From Pseudodonghicola sp048268305 (GTDB lineage Bacteria; Pseudomonadota; Alphaproteobacteria; Rhodobacterales; Rhodobacteraceae), in the NCBI RefSeq assembly GCF_048268305.1, contig NZ_JBLWVT010000002.1, forward strand, positions 1 to 64,000: a stretch of 64,000 nucleotides of DNA. Reading direction: 5' to 3'. Both the position numbers and the translations under genes were made by a program. Below are positions 42,438 through 51,800 of this stretch, one piece after another. The stretch's first letter is position 1; every line of letters starts with the position of its first letter. The notes beneath the pieces were generated by a model. That model was not told the origin of the DNA and did no database searches. It saw nothing but the letters and a program-made list of their open reading frames with translations.

Positions 42438-43856
42438 ATGAAGATCCTGTCCATCGACCAGAGCACCACCTCGACCTCGGCCTTCCTGTTCTCGGACGGG
42501 GCCGAGCCGGAGCTGCTGTTCGCCCGCGATCACCGCCAGATCTATCCGCGCGACGGCTGGGTCGAACATGATCCGGCCGAACTGCTGGCCAACCTGCGTG
42601 CGGCGCTGGCTGCGGGGCGCGCGGCGGGGGCCGAGGCCTGGGGGATCGCCAATCAGGGTGAAAGCTGCCTGGCCTGGGACGGCGAGACCAAGGCGCCGAT
42701 CTCGCCGGTGATCGTCTGGCAGGACCGGCGCACCGAGATGGAGTGTGCCACCCTGGTCGCTGCCGGGCAGGGGGCGCTTCTGCGCGACCGGGCCGGGCTG
42801 TTGCTGTCGCCCTATTTCTCGGCCTCCAAGCTCGGCTGGTGCCTGCGGAACCTGCCCGAGGCGCGGGCGCTGTTGGCTGAGGGCCGGCTGCGGCTGGGCA
42901 CCACCGACGCCTTCTTTCGCGATGTGCTGACCGGGCGGTTCGAAACCGATGTCGCCACCGCCTCGCGCACCGCGCTGATGAACCTGCGGAGCCTTGAGTG
43001 GGATCCCGATCTCTGCGCCCTGTTCGGCGTACCGATGGGCTGCCTGCCCAGGATCACCGATTGCAATGGTGATCTGGGTCGGGCCGAGGGCCTGCCGCTC
43101 TGCGCCAGCATCGTCGACCAGCAGGCGGCGCTGTTCGGCCATGGCCTGCGCCGGGCGGGGGAGACCAAGATCACCGTCGGCACCGGCGCCTTTGCCCTGA
43201 CCCTGACGGGAGAGACGCCGCCCGCCGCCGACAGCGCCGCGCTGCCCACCGTCGCCTGGCGCCTGGCGGGCGAGGCCGCGCAATATGCGCTCGATGGTGG
43301 GGTGTTCACCGCCTCCTCCGCGCTGAACTGGGCGCGGGGGCTGGGGTTGTTCGACAGCTATGCCGAGCTTGACGCTCTCGGCGATACCCCGATGATCGAC
43401 CGTGGCCTGGTCTTCGTGCCGGCGCTTTCCGGGCTTGGTTGCCCGCATTGGGATGCCGAGGCCAAGGGCGGCTGGCTGGGGCTGACCCTGAACACCAGCG
43501 CCCACCAGATGGTGCAGGCGGTCCTTGAGGGCATCGCCCTGCGCATCGCCGAGGTCCTGACCGAGATCGAGGCGCAATGTCCGATCAGCGGCCCGATCGG
43601 GCTGGACGGCGGGGTGACGCAGAACCGCTGGTTCTGCCAGTTCCTGGCCGATGTGACCGGCAAGCCCTTCGCGCTGTCGGGCTACGCCGATCGCACTGCC
43701 CTGGGGGCGGCGCAGCTGGTGGCGCTCTCTGGCGGCGACGCGCTGGAGGTCGCGCTGGACCGGACGCTCATCGCGCCGGGGCGGGATGGCCGCGCGGCAA
43801 ATGCCCGGTTCGGGCTGGCCCGTCAGCTTGTCCAGGGCTGGAAAGGCGCCTGCTGA
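42438..43856 (+). CDS. FGGY-family carbohydrate/polyol kinase (glycerol-kinase-like)
   Basis: 472 aa. N-terminal ATP/phosphate loop SIDQSTTSTSAFLF, WVEHDP (about residues 41-46), YFSASK (about 130) and DQQAALFGHG (about 222) follow glycerol kinase. However, the conserved NQRE substrate site reads NQGES (residues 72-76), so the Arg that binds glycerol in GlpK is Gly. This argues for another polyol or for altered selectivity. It is ten bases after the second FAD oxidoreductase, and its product would be the substrate of that pair and a plausible inducer of the DeoR protein. Confidence 0.87.
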   Translation: MKILSIDQSTTSTSAFLFSDGAEPELLFARDHRQIYPRDGWVEHDPAELLANLRAALAAGRAAGAEAWGIANQGESCLAWDGETKAPISPVIVWQDRRTEMECATLVAAGQGALLRDRAGLLLSPYFSASKLGWCLRNLPEARALLAEGRLRLGTTDAFFRDVLTGRFETDVATASRTALMNLRSLEWDPDLCALFGVPMGCLPRITDCNGDLGRAEGLPLCASIVDQQAALFGHGLRRAGETKITVGTGAFALTLTGETPPAADSAALPTVAWRLAGEAAQYALDGGVFTASSALNWARGLGLFDSYAELDALGDTPMIDRGLVFVPALSGLGCPHWDAEAKGGWLGLTLNTSAHQMVQAVLEGIALRIAEVLTEIEAQCPISGPIGLDGGVTQNRWFCQFLADVTGKPFALSGYADRTALGAAQLVALSGGDALEVALDRTLIAPGRDGRAANARFGLARQLVQGWKGAC

Positions 43857-44307
43857 GCCCGGCTGATCCCCGGCTGTCATGGTGATTTTCCCGGCGGAAA
43901 GGCGGCGCAGGCTCCATGCGCGGCGATGCGATGGCAGGGCGGATGTGTCCTGTGGCGGGCAGGCCGGCAAACCTTCTCGCCGTCAATACCGCCGCCGCCT
44001 TTCAATTGCGATTTCTCGATTGTGCTGGCGGTTGGCGGAGGCGGATGCGCCCGGCGCGATCCCTTCATCCGTGGTGAAGATTCAGAGTTGATCTCAATTT
44101 AAAATCCAATAGTGTATTCACTATTGGAGTGAGGGGGCCTGTTTCGAACTTCAGAACCTTGTTGGCCGTCAGCGCGCCTGTGGCCTTCCGGCTGCGCCCG
44201 CTGTGATCCCGCGCGCGAGGATGGCGCAGCGCAGCCATGCCGGGCGTCAGCTCGAAATCCCCCCGTTTCCTTGAAACGACGCAGACCGCCATGGAAGGAG
44301 CCCGCCG
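43857..44307. other. Intergenic region with promoter and operator for the ferredoxin oxidoreductase gene
   Basis: No credible gene is seen in these 451 bases. They contain the strong palindrome described separately at 44105-44128, preceded by an AT-rich stretch (44095-44105). The GC-rich first part is probably the 3' region of the kinase operon. The leader between the operator and the start codon is about 180 bases long. Confidence 0.5.
44105..44128. promoter_or_regulatory. Operator palindrome upstream of the ferredoxin oxidoreductase
   Basis: Perfect inverted repeat: arms TCCAATAGTG (44105-44114) and CACTATTGGA (44119-44128) around TATT. The core AGTGTATTCACT is repeated almost identically upstream of the Liv-type importer (47953-47966) and in GTGTATACAC form upstream of ridA (54235-54244). 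Those two flank the FCD-GntR gene at 53414-54115, which is the likely binder. Confidence 0.7.
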
Positions 44308-47300
44308 ATGACATTGATGCCGGTCGATCTCAACGACAAATACGACCTGAACAAAACCCGGGTCTATATCACCGGGACGCAGGCGCTGATCCGCCTGTGC
44401 CTGACCCAGAGCTGGCTGGACCGCAAGGCCGGGTTGAACACCGCCGGTTACGTGACCGGCTATCGCGGCTCGCCGCTTGGCGGGCTCGATGCACAATTCC
44501 CGCGCGCGGCCAAGCAGCTTGCTGCCGCGCAGGTGATCTTCGAACCCGGGTTGAACGAGGATCTGGCTGCCACCGCGCTCTGGGGCAGCCAGCAGGCCGA
44601 GATGCGGGGCGAGGGGAAATACGACGGTGTCTTCGGAATGTGGTACGGGAAGGGGCCGGGGGTGGACCGCACCGGCGACGTGTTCCGCCACGCCAATCTG
44701 GCGGGCAGTTCCTCGAACGGCGGGGTGCTGGTGCTGATGGGGGACGATCATACCTGCGAAAGCTCCACCACCTGCCACCAGAGCGAATACGCGCTGATGG
44801 ACGCGATGATCCCGGTGCTGAACCCCGCCAACCTGCAGGAAATCCTGGATTATGGCCTGCATGGCTGGGCGCTGTCGCGCTATGCCGGCACCTGGGCCGG
44901 GCTGAAGCTGGTCAAGGACAACGTGGAATCCACCGCCTCGATCGTGGCGGACCCGGCGGCCTTCCGGTCGGTCCTGCCGGTGGATCATGAGTTGCCCGAG
45001 GGTGGGTTGAACATCCGTCCCGGCGACATGCCGCAGGATCAGGAGGTGCGGCTGCACCGGCACAAGCTGAACGCGGTGCGCGCCTATGTCCGCGCCAACG
45101 GGCTCGACCGGGTGATCCTGTCGGGCGGCGCCAAGCCCCGGATCGGCATCGTATCGACCGGCAAATCCTATATGGATGTGCTCTCGGCTCTGGCCGAGCT
45201 CGGGATCAATCAGGCACGGGCCGAGGCGCTTGGCCTGTCGCTTTACAAGGTCGCCATGCCCTGGCCGCTGGAGCCGCGGGGGATTGCGGAGTTCGCCAAG
45301 GGGCTCGATCAGCTCATCGTGGTGGAGGAAAAGCGCGGGCTGATGGAGGATCAGATCCGGTCGCAGCTCTTCGGGTTGGAGGGCGCGCCGGGTTCGATCA
45401 TCGGCAAGCAGGACGAGACGGGGGCGACGCTGTTTCAGGCGGAGCTGGCGCTGAACCCGATGCAGATCGCCGAGGCCGTGGGGCTCCGGCTGGCCGCCAC
45501 CACCGGCGACGCCGAGGTCGCCGCCCATACCGCATCGGTGCGTGACCGTCTGGGGGCGGACCGCGAAAGCCTCGCCATCCAGCGCAAGCCCTATTTCTGC
45601 GCCGGTTGCCCGCATAACACCTCGACCCGTCTGCCCGAGGGCGCGCGCGGTTATGCCGGGATCGGCTGCCATTGGATGAGCCAGATGATGGGCCGCAACG
45701 TTGACGGTTATACCCATATGGGCGGTGAGGGCGCCAACTGGATCGGAGAGGCGCATTTCTCCACCCGCAAGCATATGTTCCAGAACCTGGGCGACGGCAC
45801 ATATAACCATTCGGGCCTGATGGCGATCCGGGCGGCGGTCGCGGCCAAGACCACGATCACCTACAAGATCCTCTTTAATGACACCGTCGCGATGACCGGC
45901 GGGCAGGATCACGAGGGCGAACTGAGCCCGCATCGCATCGCCGCCGAGGTCAAGGCGGCCGGCGTGACGCGGCTGGCCTTCATGTCGGACCGGCCGGATC
46001 TCTATACCGCCGCGGACTTCCCGCCGGGCACCAGCATCGACCACCGTGACGATCTGATCCGGGTGCAGAAGGAGCTGGCGCAGATCGACGGCGTCACCGT
46101 GCTGCTTTACGAACAGACCTGCGCCGCAGAAAAGCGCCGCCGTCGCAAGCGCGGCAAGATGGAGGACCCCGACCGCCGGGTCTTTATCAACCCCGCCGTC
46201 TGCGAAGGCTGCGGCGATTGCGGAGTGAAATCCAACTGCGTCGCGGTGCTGCCGCTGGAAACCGAATTCGGACGCAAGCGGACCATCGACCAGTCGGCCT
46301 GCAACAAGGATTTCTCCTGCGTCAAAGGTTTCTGCCCTTCCTTCGTGTCTGTCATGGGTGGCAGGCTGCGCAAACCCAAGGCGCAGGGGGGAGAGCTGCC
46401 GCCGCTGGCCGAGCCAAAGCGCCTGGTCGGGCTGGATCATCCCTTTGCCATCGCCCTGACCGGGGTGGGGGGCACCGGGGTTGTCACCATCGGCGCGCTT
46501 CTGGGGATGGCCGCGCATGTCGAGGGCAGGGGCTGCGGCATCATCGACATGACCGGCATGGCACAGAAGGGCGGCGCCGTGACCTCGCATATCATGCTGG
46601 CCGAGGATCCGGCGCAGATCGGTGCCATCCGTATCCCGCCGGGCAAGGCCGATCTGGTGCTGGGCTGCGATCTGGTGGTCAGCGCCTCGGATCAACTGGT
46701 CAAGATGGTCAAACCGGGCGAGGCGCATCTGGTGGTCAACACCCATGAGATGATGACCGGCGATTTCACCCGCGACGCCGATTTCCGCCTGCCGGTGACC
46801 CTGATGGAGGCGCGGCTGAAGGCGGCGGTGCCCGCAGGCGCCTCGGTCTTCGTCAACGCCACCCGGCTGGGGACTGCGCTGATGGGCGACAGCATCGCCG
46901 CCAACCTCTTCATGCTGGGGGTGGCCTATCAGAAGGGGCTGATCCCGCTGTCGGCGGACGCGATCGAACAGGCGATCGAATTGAACGGCGCCGCGATCCC
47001 CTTCAACCTGCAAAGCTTTGCCTGGGGCCGGATGTGGGTGCAGGACCGCGACTATGTCGAAAGCCGGGGGAAGGTGGCGCCGGTGATCCACCCCGAGGAA
47101 CAGCCGCTGGACGAGCTGATCGCCCATCGCGTCGCCGATCTGACCGCCTATCAGAACGCCCGCTATGCCGCGCGCTACAAGGCGCTGGTGGATCGGGTGG
47201 CGGCGGCCGATCCGCGCGGCGACAAGACGCTGACCCGGGCGGTGGCGCGGGCGGCGTACAAGCTGATGGCCTATAAGGATGAATACGAGGTCGGCCGGCT

Positions 47301-47754
47301 TTACAGCGATGGCCGTTTCGCCAGGGCGCTGGCCGAGCAGTTCGAGGGGGATTTCACCCTGAAGCTGCATTTGGCGCCACCGATCTTCAGCAAGCGCGAC
47401 GCGGACACCGGCCATCTGCTGAAACGCGACTTCGGTCCCTGGGTGCTCAAGCTGATGCCGCTTCTGGCGCGGATGAAGTGGCTGCGGGGCACCGCGCTGG
47501 ACCTCTTCGGCAAGACCGAGGAGCGCCGGATGGAGCGCGCCCTGATCGAGGAGTATTTCCAGACGGTGGACCGCATCCTGACCGACCTGTCACAGGCCGA
47601 TTACAGCCGCGCCGTGGCGCTGGCCGCCCTGCCTGAGCAGATCCGCGGTTTCGGTCATGTGAAGGAAGCCAATGCCGCCACCGCCGCCCGGACGCGGGCG
47701 GAGCTGCTGGCGCATCTCAAGGCCGGACCGGCCCCCGTCCGCAGGGCCAGCTAA
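44308..47754 (+). CDS. Indolepyruvate ferredoxin oxidoreductase family protein (fused IorA-IorB type)
   Basis: 1148 aa fused 2-oxoacid oxidoreductase that converts aryl- or branched 2-oxo acids to acyl-CoA with ferredoxin as acceptor. Order of parts: pyrimidine-binding domain at the N-terminus (TGTQALIRLCLTQ, GYRGSPLGGLD, about residues 23-60), ThDP domain with CAGCPHNTSTRLP (about 431-443) and GGEGANWIGEA (about 472), ferredoxin-like cysteine set CEGCGDCGVKSNC and CNKDFSCVKGFC (about 632-675), gamma domain GVGGTGVVTIGALLG (about 717) and a C-terminal DUF6537-like tail. AAGGAG precedes ATG 44308. The operator above places it in the regulon with the Liv importer and ridA/dadA genes. Confidence 0.93.
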   Translation: MTLMPVDLNDKYDLNKTRVYITGTQALIRLCLTQSWLDRKAGLNTAGYVTGYRGSPLGGLDAQFPRAAKQLAAAQVIFEPGLNEDLAATALWGSQQAEMRGEGKYDGVFGMWYGKGPGVDRTGDVFRHANLAGSSSNGGVLVLMGDDHTCESSTTCHQSEYALMDAMIPVLNPANLQEILDYGLHGWALSRYAGTWAGLKLVKDNVESTASIVADPAAFRSVLPVDHELPEGGLNIRPGDMPQDQEVRLHRHKLNAVRAYVRANGLDRVILSGGAKPRIGIVSTGKSYMDVLSALAELGINQARAEALGLSLYKVAMPWPLEPRGIAEFAKGLDQLIVVEEKRGLMEDQIRSQLFGLEGAPGSIIGKQDETGATLFQAELALNPMQIAEAVGLRLAATTGDAEVAAHTASVRDRLGADRESLAIQRKPYFCAGCPHNTSTRLPEGARGYAGIGCHWMSQMMGRNVDGYTHMGGEGANWIGEAHFSTRKHMFQNLGDGTYNHSGLMAIRAAVAAKTTITYKILFNDTVAMTGGQDHEGELSPHRIAAEVKAAGVTRLAFMSDRPDLYTAADFPPGTSIDHRDDLIRVQKELAQIDGVTVLLYEQTCAAEKRRRRKRGKMEDPDRRVFINPAVCEGCGDCGVKSNCVAVLPLETEFGRKRTIDQSACNKDFSCVKGFCPSFVSVMGGRLRKPKAQGGELPPLAEPKRLVGLDHPFAIALTGVGGTGVVTIGALLGMAAHVEGRGCGIIDMTGMAQKGGAVTSHIMLAEDPAQIGAIRIPPGKADLVLGCDLVVSASDQLVKMVKPGEAHLVVNTHEMMTGDFTRDADFRLPVTLMEARLKAAVPAGASVFVNATRLGTALMGDSIAANLFMLGVAYQKGLIPLSADAIEQAIELNGAAIPFNLQSFAWGRMWVQDRDYVESRGKVAPVIHPEEQPLDELIAHRVADLTAYQNARYAARYKALVDRVAAADPRGDKTLTRAVARAAYKLMAYKDEYEVGRLYSDGRFARALAEQFEGDFTLKLHLAPPIFSKRDADTGHLLKRDFGPWVLKLMPLLARMKWLRGTALDLFGKTEERRMERALIEEYFQTVDRILTDLSQADYSRAVALAALPEQIRGFGHVKEANAATAARTRAELLAHLKAGPAPVRRAS

Positions 47755-47765
47755 GGCCGCAAGAG

Positions 47766-47802
47766 CCGGGCCGGGGCGAGGATTTCATGATCCTCGGCCC
47801 GG
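47766..47802 (+). terminator. Terminator-like hairpin after the ferredoxin oxidoreductase gene
   Basis: CCGGGCC (47766-47772) pairs with GGCCCGG (47796-47802), and inside it GAGGAT (47778-47783) pairs with ATCCTC (47790-47795) around a 6-base loop, with a 5-base bulge on one side. It begins 12 bases after the stop codon. Confidence 0.5.
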
Positions 47803-47952
47803 TACCGCATCCCCATCGGCCGTTCCGCCGCCTGGCCCAGCATGGCGATGCGATAGCTGAGCCGCCCCCTGGGCGGGGCAGTTCCCTCTCCCTCGCAATG
47901 ACCCTGGCAAGAGATTTGGTAGGGGTGGCTCTAAAATCATATAAGCACTCAA

Positions 47953-47993
47953 AAGTGTATTCACTTATGAAGTGCATTGTGTATCATTTGTGA
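47953..47993. promoter_or_regulatory. Double operator upstream of the Liv-type importer
   Basis: AAGTG/CACTT around TATT (47953-47966) matches the core of the 44105 palindrome. Nearby, GCATTGTGTATCATTTGTG (47974-47992) matches the ridA-side site GCATTGTGTATACACTTGTG (54230-54249) at most positions. A TTGGTA (47916-47921) and TATAAG (47940-47945) pair with 18-base spacing could be the promoter, which would put the operators over and just after the start of transcription, a repression layout. Confidence 0.65.
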
Positions 47994-48042
47994 AGGCCGG
48001 GTGACGTGAACGCCCGCGAATCAAGAAACAGGGAATGGGAAA

Positions 48043-49143
48043 ATGAAAAGAACGACGCTTCTTGCGGCGACGGTGTCGCTGATCGCTCTGGCCGGGGCGG
48101 CGCTTGCCGAACCGCTGAAAATCGGCGCTGTGCTGCCGCTGTCGGGATCAAGCGCCACCGCCGGCGAGGACCAGCGCCGCGGCCTTGAGCTGGCGGTCGA
48201 GGAAATCAACGCCGCCGGTGGCGTGCTGGGCGAGCCGGTGCAGACGATGATCGAGGATTCCGGCGCCCGGGTGCCCTCGGCGCTCGATGCCGCCAAGAAA
48301 CTGGTGACGGTCGATGGCGTGCCGGTAGTGATCGGCGAATATTCCTCGGGCATCACCATCCCGGTGGCGACCTATCTGGTGCAGGAAGGCCGCGTTCACG
48401 TGAACATCGGGTCCAGCTCGGGCAAGGTGCGCGACATCGGCGAGGGCAGCTATAGCGTGATCGGCCTTGATAACGTGTCGAGCGCCTATGCCGCCCAGGA
48501 TCTTTATGACCTCGGCTATCGCCGGGTCGCGGTGATCACCCCGAACAACGCCTTCGGCCAGGGCGCCGCCGGCGAATTCGAGAAGGCCTTCAAGGCTCTG
48601 GGGGGCGAGGAGGTCAACACCGTCCTCTATACCGAGGGGCAGACCTCCTATCGCCGCGAATTGCAGCAGATGGACCGCACCAAGCCCGACGCCTATTTCT
48701 ATTCGGCCTATGGCAAGGATGCCGCCACCATCAACCGCGAAGCCTATGAGCTGGGGCTGAACCAGACCCAATGGTACGCCGGCTATATGTCGATGTGCAC
48801 CTCGGACAGCGAACCGACCTATGTCGAGGGGCAGATCGGTTATGATCTGAACTTCATCGGCGAGGATGGTCAGGCTTACGAGGCCGCCTATCAGCAGCGG
48901 TATGGCGAATCCTTCGTCACCAGCTTTTCGGGCTATGCCTATGACGCGGCGAAGCTGATCATGAAGGCGGCGGAAAAGGCGGGCTCCACCGACCCCGCGG
49001 CGCTGCGCGCGGCGCTGACCGAGATCGGCAGCGCCGGCTTTGACGGCGCCACCGGCCAGATCACCCTTGATGCGGATCGTCAGCGCAGCAAGCAGCCTTA
49101 CCTGAAACAGAAGATCGTCGACGGCAAGGCGCAGACGCGCTGA
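48043..49143 (+). CDS. ABC transporter substrate-binding protein, Leu/Ile/Val-binding (LivJ/LivK) type
   Basis: 366 aa. Signal peptide about residues 1-22 (TLLAATVSLIALAGAALA-EP). Periplasmic-binding-protein type 1 fold: LKIGAVLPLSGSSATAGEDQ (about 25-44), INAAGGVLGEPV and AVITPNNAFGQGAAGEFEKA (about 162-181). Members bind branched-chain or aromatic amino acids, amides or urea. With RidA, a D-amino acid oxidase and a 2-oxoacid oxidoreductase in the same regulon, an amino acid ligand is likely. Confidence 0.93.
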   Translation: MKRTTLLAATVSLIALAGAALAEPLKIGAVLPLSGSSATAGEDQRRGLELAVEEINAAGGVLGEPVQTMIEDSGARVPSALDAAKKLVTVDGVPVVIGEYSSGITIPVATYLVQEGRVHVNIGSSSGKVRDIGEGSYSVIGLDNVSSAYAAQDLYDLGYRRVAVITPNNAFGQGAAGEFEKAFKALGGEEVNTVLYTEGQTSYRRELQQMDRTKPDAYFYSAYGKDAATINREAYELGLNQTQWYAGYMSMCTSDSEPTYVEGQIGYDLNFIGEDGQAYEAAYQQRYGESFVTSFSGYAYDAAKLIMKAAEKAGSTDPAALRAALTEIGSAGFDGATGQITLDADRQRSKQPYLKQKIVDGKAQTR

Positions 49144-49151
49144 TCCTCCCG

Positions 49152-49185
49152 GGCCGCCGGGGTGATCTTCCCCACTCTGGCGGCC
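49152..49185 (+). terminator. Intercistronic hairpin after the Liv binding-protein gene
   Basis: GGCCGCC (49152-49158) pairs with GGCGGCC (49179-49185), with an inner GGGG/CCCC helix (49159-49162/49170-49173), then TTCTC. It starts nine bases after the stop codon and is the third case in this window of a hairpin directly behind an importer binding-protein gene. Confidence 0.5.
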
Positions 49186-49272
49186 TTCTCCGATGACCCC
49201 CGCACCGCCGCCGTTCCGGCCGGGTGGCAAGCCCCCGGAGCGCGCCAGGTTCCTGCTGGAGGATTGATCCCC

Positions 49273-50166
49273 GTGCTACAGTTTCTCGTGGACGCCATGC
49301 TCCGCGCTGTCGATCTGGCCCTGATCGCCGTCGCGCTGAGCTGCGTCTATTCGCTGATCCGCTTTCCCAATGTCGCGCTGGTCCAATATGCGACCACCGG
49401 CGCGCTCATCGCGCTGGGGCTGCAGGGCATCGGCCTGCCGCTGGCGCTCGCCATCCTGCTGTCCTGCCTGATCACCGGCCTGTTGGCCGTGGCGATCAGC
49501 GTTCTCATCTTTGAAAAGCTTCTCGAAATCAGCCCGCCGATCGCGATGATCGGCTCGCTCGCGGTGTCGATGATCTTCACTGCCGCCTTCCTGGTCACCG
49601 TGGGGGCGCGGCCGAAACGGTTCGATCTGGACATCATGCCGCCGCTGCGCTGGGCGGGGCTGAGCGTGACGCCGATGCAGCTTGTCTCGGTCGGGCTGAC
49701 GGTGGGAGCGATCGCGCTGTTTGCGCTTCTGCTGTTCCGCACCGGGTTGGGCCGGTCGATGCGCGCCACCTCGACCAACCGGGTGTTGGCCGAGGCGACG
49801 GGGATCCCCACGCGCAAGGTCACCAATGCGGTGATCGTGCTGTCGGGGATGTTGGCGGCGCTGGGCGGCATCAGTATTTCGCTCAAGGGCGAGATGAGCG
49901 CGCAGCTCGGTTTCGATCTGCTGCTGCCGGTCTTCGCCGCGGCGATCCTCGGCGGCCTGGGCAATGCGCTTGGCGCGGTGCTGGGCGCGGTGATCATCGC
50001 GGTGGCGGAAACCTTCGTCACCAACGTGAACTTCGGCTGGCTCACCTCGCAGGAGTTCTTCTTCCTGCCGGCCAGCTTCGCCACCGTCGTCTCCTTCGGC
50101 CTGCTGGTGGTGATCTTGCTGTTTCGTCCCTTGGGTCTTCTGGTGAGCGAGGTGAAACGTGTCTGA
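49273..50166 (+). CDS. ABC transporter permease, LivH type
   Basis: 297 aa, mostly hydrophobic, with the family segment SCVYSLIRFPNVALVQYATT near the N-terminus and an EAA-like RATSTNRVLAEATGIPTRKV loop (about residues 158-177). GTG 49273 is taken as the start because GGAGG is 10 bases upstream and the protein then begins in the usual LivH manner (VLQFLVDAML); the longer frame from 49162 has a non-hydrophobic, proline-rich N-terminus. GTG of the next permease overlaps its end. Confidence 0.87.
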   Translation: MLQFLVDAMLRAVDLALIAVALSCVYSLIRFPNVALVQYATTGALIALGLQGIGLPLALAILLSCLITGLLAVAISVLIFEKLLEISPPIAMIGSLAVSMIFTAAFLVTVGARPKRFDLDIMPPLRWAGLSVTPMQLVSVGLTVGAIALFALLLFRTGLGRSMRATSTNRVLAEATGIPTRKVTNAVIVLSGMLAALGGISISLKGEMSAQLGFDLLLPVFAAAILGGLGNALGAVLGAVIIAVAETFVTNVNFGWLTSQEFFFLPASFATVVSFGLLVVILLFRPLGLLVSEVKRV

Positions 50167-51055
50167 TTTTCTCATCCATGTGTCGATCATGGCGAGCCTT
50201 TACGCCGTGCTCGCGCTCAGCCTGAACATGCAGCTCGGCATCGCCGGTCTGGTGAACTTCGGCCAGATCCTGCTGTTCGGGGCAGGGGCCTATGGCGCCG
50301 CCTTCGCCTTCAGCAAGGAATTGGGCCTGATGGGTGGCATTGCCGCCGGCCTGGTGCTGGCCGTGGCGGTGGGGCTGCTCTTTGCCCGGTTGGGTCGTGA
50401 TCTGGGCGGCGATTATTGGGGCATCGCCACGCTGGCGGTGGCCGAGGCCTGCCGCCTGCTGCTGCAAGAGGGCGGCGACCTGACCGGCGGCGCCCAGGGC
50501 ATCAGCGGGCTGCGGCCACTCTTCGAAACCGGCTCGCGCCGCGAGGCCGCGCTGCTGACGCTCGGCGCTTGCCTCGCGCTGCTCGCGGTGGCCTATTGGC
50601 TCTGCCGCAGCCTGACCAACAGCCGCTATGGTCTGTCGTTGAAGATCCTGCGCGAAGAACCGCAGCTCGCGGTATCGCTGGGATATAACCCCAACCGTCT
50701 GCGCACTCAGGTGCTGGTGCTGTCCGCCGCGATCGCCGCCATGGGCGGGGTGATCTTCGCCCATTACATCTCCTTCGTCGGACCGGACCAGTTGGTCGCC
50801 TCTGAGACCTTCCTGATCTGGGCCATGGTCATCGTCGGCGGTGTCGGCAACCACCTGGGCGTGATCCTGGGCGCGGTGCTGATGCAGTTTCTCTTTGCCT
50901 TCGTGCCCTTCGCCAAGGATCTGCTGGGCCTGCCGTCGGATTATGTCGCGGCGATGCGGTTGATGCTGGTGGGCGGCGGCCTGCTGATCTTCCTGCTCTG
51001 GCGTCCCCAGGGGCTGGTTCCCGAACCTATCGGAGGGGGGCGTCATGGCTGCTGA
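50159..51055 (+). CDS. ABC transporter permease, LivM type
   Basis: 298 aa, GTG start inside the LivH gene end. NMQLGIAGLVNFGQILLFGAGAY region (about residues 21-43) and LREEPQLAVSLGYNPNRLRT loop (about 165-184, EAA type) identify the LivM side of the channel. About eight hydrophobic segments. Overlaps the first ATPase by 11 bases. Confidence 0.92.
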   Translation: MSDFLIHVSIMASLYAVLALSLNMQLGIAGLVNFGQILLFGAGAYGAAFAFSKELGLMGGIAAGLVLAVAVGLLFARLGRDLGGDYWGIATLAVAEACRLLLQEGGDLTGGAQGISGLRPLFETGSRREAALLTLGACLALLAVAYWLCRSLTNSRYGLSLKILREEPQLAVSLGYNPNRLRTQVLVLSAAIAAMGGVIFAHYISFVGPDQLVASETFLIWAMVIVGGVGNHLGVILGAVLMQFLFAFVPFAKDLLGLPSDYVAAMRLMLVGGGLLIFLLWRPQGLVPEPIGGGRHGC

Positions 51056-51800
51056 AATCCTGAAAATCTCGAATGTGGCCAAGGCCTTCGGGGCGCATAA
51101 GGTGCTCAAGGACGTCTGCTTTTCCGTCGGCAAGGGGGAAATCGTTGGCCTGCTGGGGCCCAACGGGTCGGGCAAGAGCACGCTGTTGTCGGTGATCTCG
51201 GGCTTTCTGCCCGCCGATGCGGGCAGCGTCAGTTTCGAGGGGCGCGAGATGCTGGGCCGGCCCGCCCACAAGGTGGCACAAGAGGGGCTGATGCGGACCT
51301 TTCAACTGCCGTCCATGCCGCATCGGATGACCCCGCGCGAGCTGATCGCCGCCGGCGCGCGCAGCCGGCTGGGGCTGAAGGGCGTGCTGGGTCGCGCCGC
51401 GCTGCATGGCGCCGAGGTCGAGGCGGTGATCCGCCGCTTCGCGCTCGATCCGGTGGCCGACATTCCGGCCAGCGCGCTATCGGGCGGGCAGAAAAAGCTG
51501 CTGTCCATCGCGGTGGCGCTGCAGGGCAAGCCGCGGCTTTTGTGCCTGGATGAGCCGACCGCCGGGGTGCATCCGAACCTGCGGGCGCGGATGGTCGATA
51601 TCCTGAAGGAGGTCGCCGCCAGCGGCGTCACCATCCTGATCGTGGAACACGACATGCATTTCGTCCGTGGTCTCTGCGACCGCTGCGTGGTGCTGGATGC
51701 CGGCGCGATCATCGCCGACTGCCTGCCCGAGGCGCTGACCGAGAACGAACAGGTTGTCGAAGCCTATCTGGGCAAAGCCAAAGTGGGGATTGCCGCATGA
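51045..51800 (+). CDS. ABC transporter ATP-binding protein, LivG type
   Basis: 251 aa. Walker A GPNGSGKST (about residues 40-48), QEGLMRTFQLPSMP (Q-loop and following), signature LSGGQKKLLSIAVAL (about 144-158), Walker B LLCLDEPTAGVHPNL (about 164) and the switch His in IVEHDMHFVRGLCD. The C-terminal length matches LivG. Four-base overlap with the LivF gene. Confidence 0.94.
   Translation: MAAEILKISNVAKAFGAHKVLKDVCFSVGKGEIVGLLGPNGSGKSTLLSVISGFLPADAGSVSFEGREMLGRPAHKVAQEGLMRTFQLPSMPHRMTPRELIAAGARSRLGLKGVLGRAALHGAEVEAVIRRFALDPVADIPASALSGGQKKLLSIAVALQGKPRLLCLDEPTAGVHPNLRARMVDILKEVAASGVTILIVEHDMHFVRGLCDRCVVLDAGAIIADCLPEALTENEQVVEAYLGKAKVGIAA

Noticed and set aside
42438..43856. Naming the kinase glpK
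   Set aside because: The glycerol-contacting Arg is replaced by Gly, so the substrate cannot be taken as glycerol.
44065..47415. 1116-residue open frame on the minus strand
   Set aside because: Antisense to the ferredoxin oxidoreductase gene, His/Gln/Arg-rich without motifs: a composition artefact.
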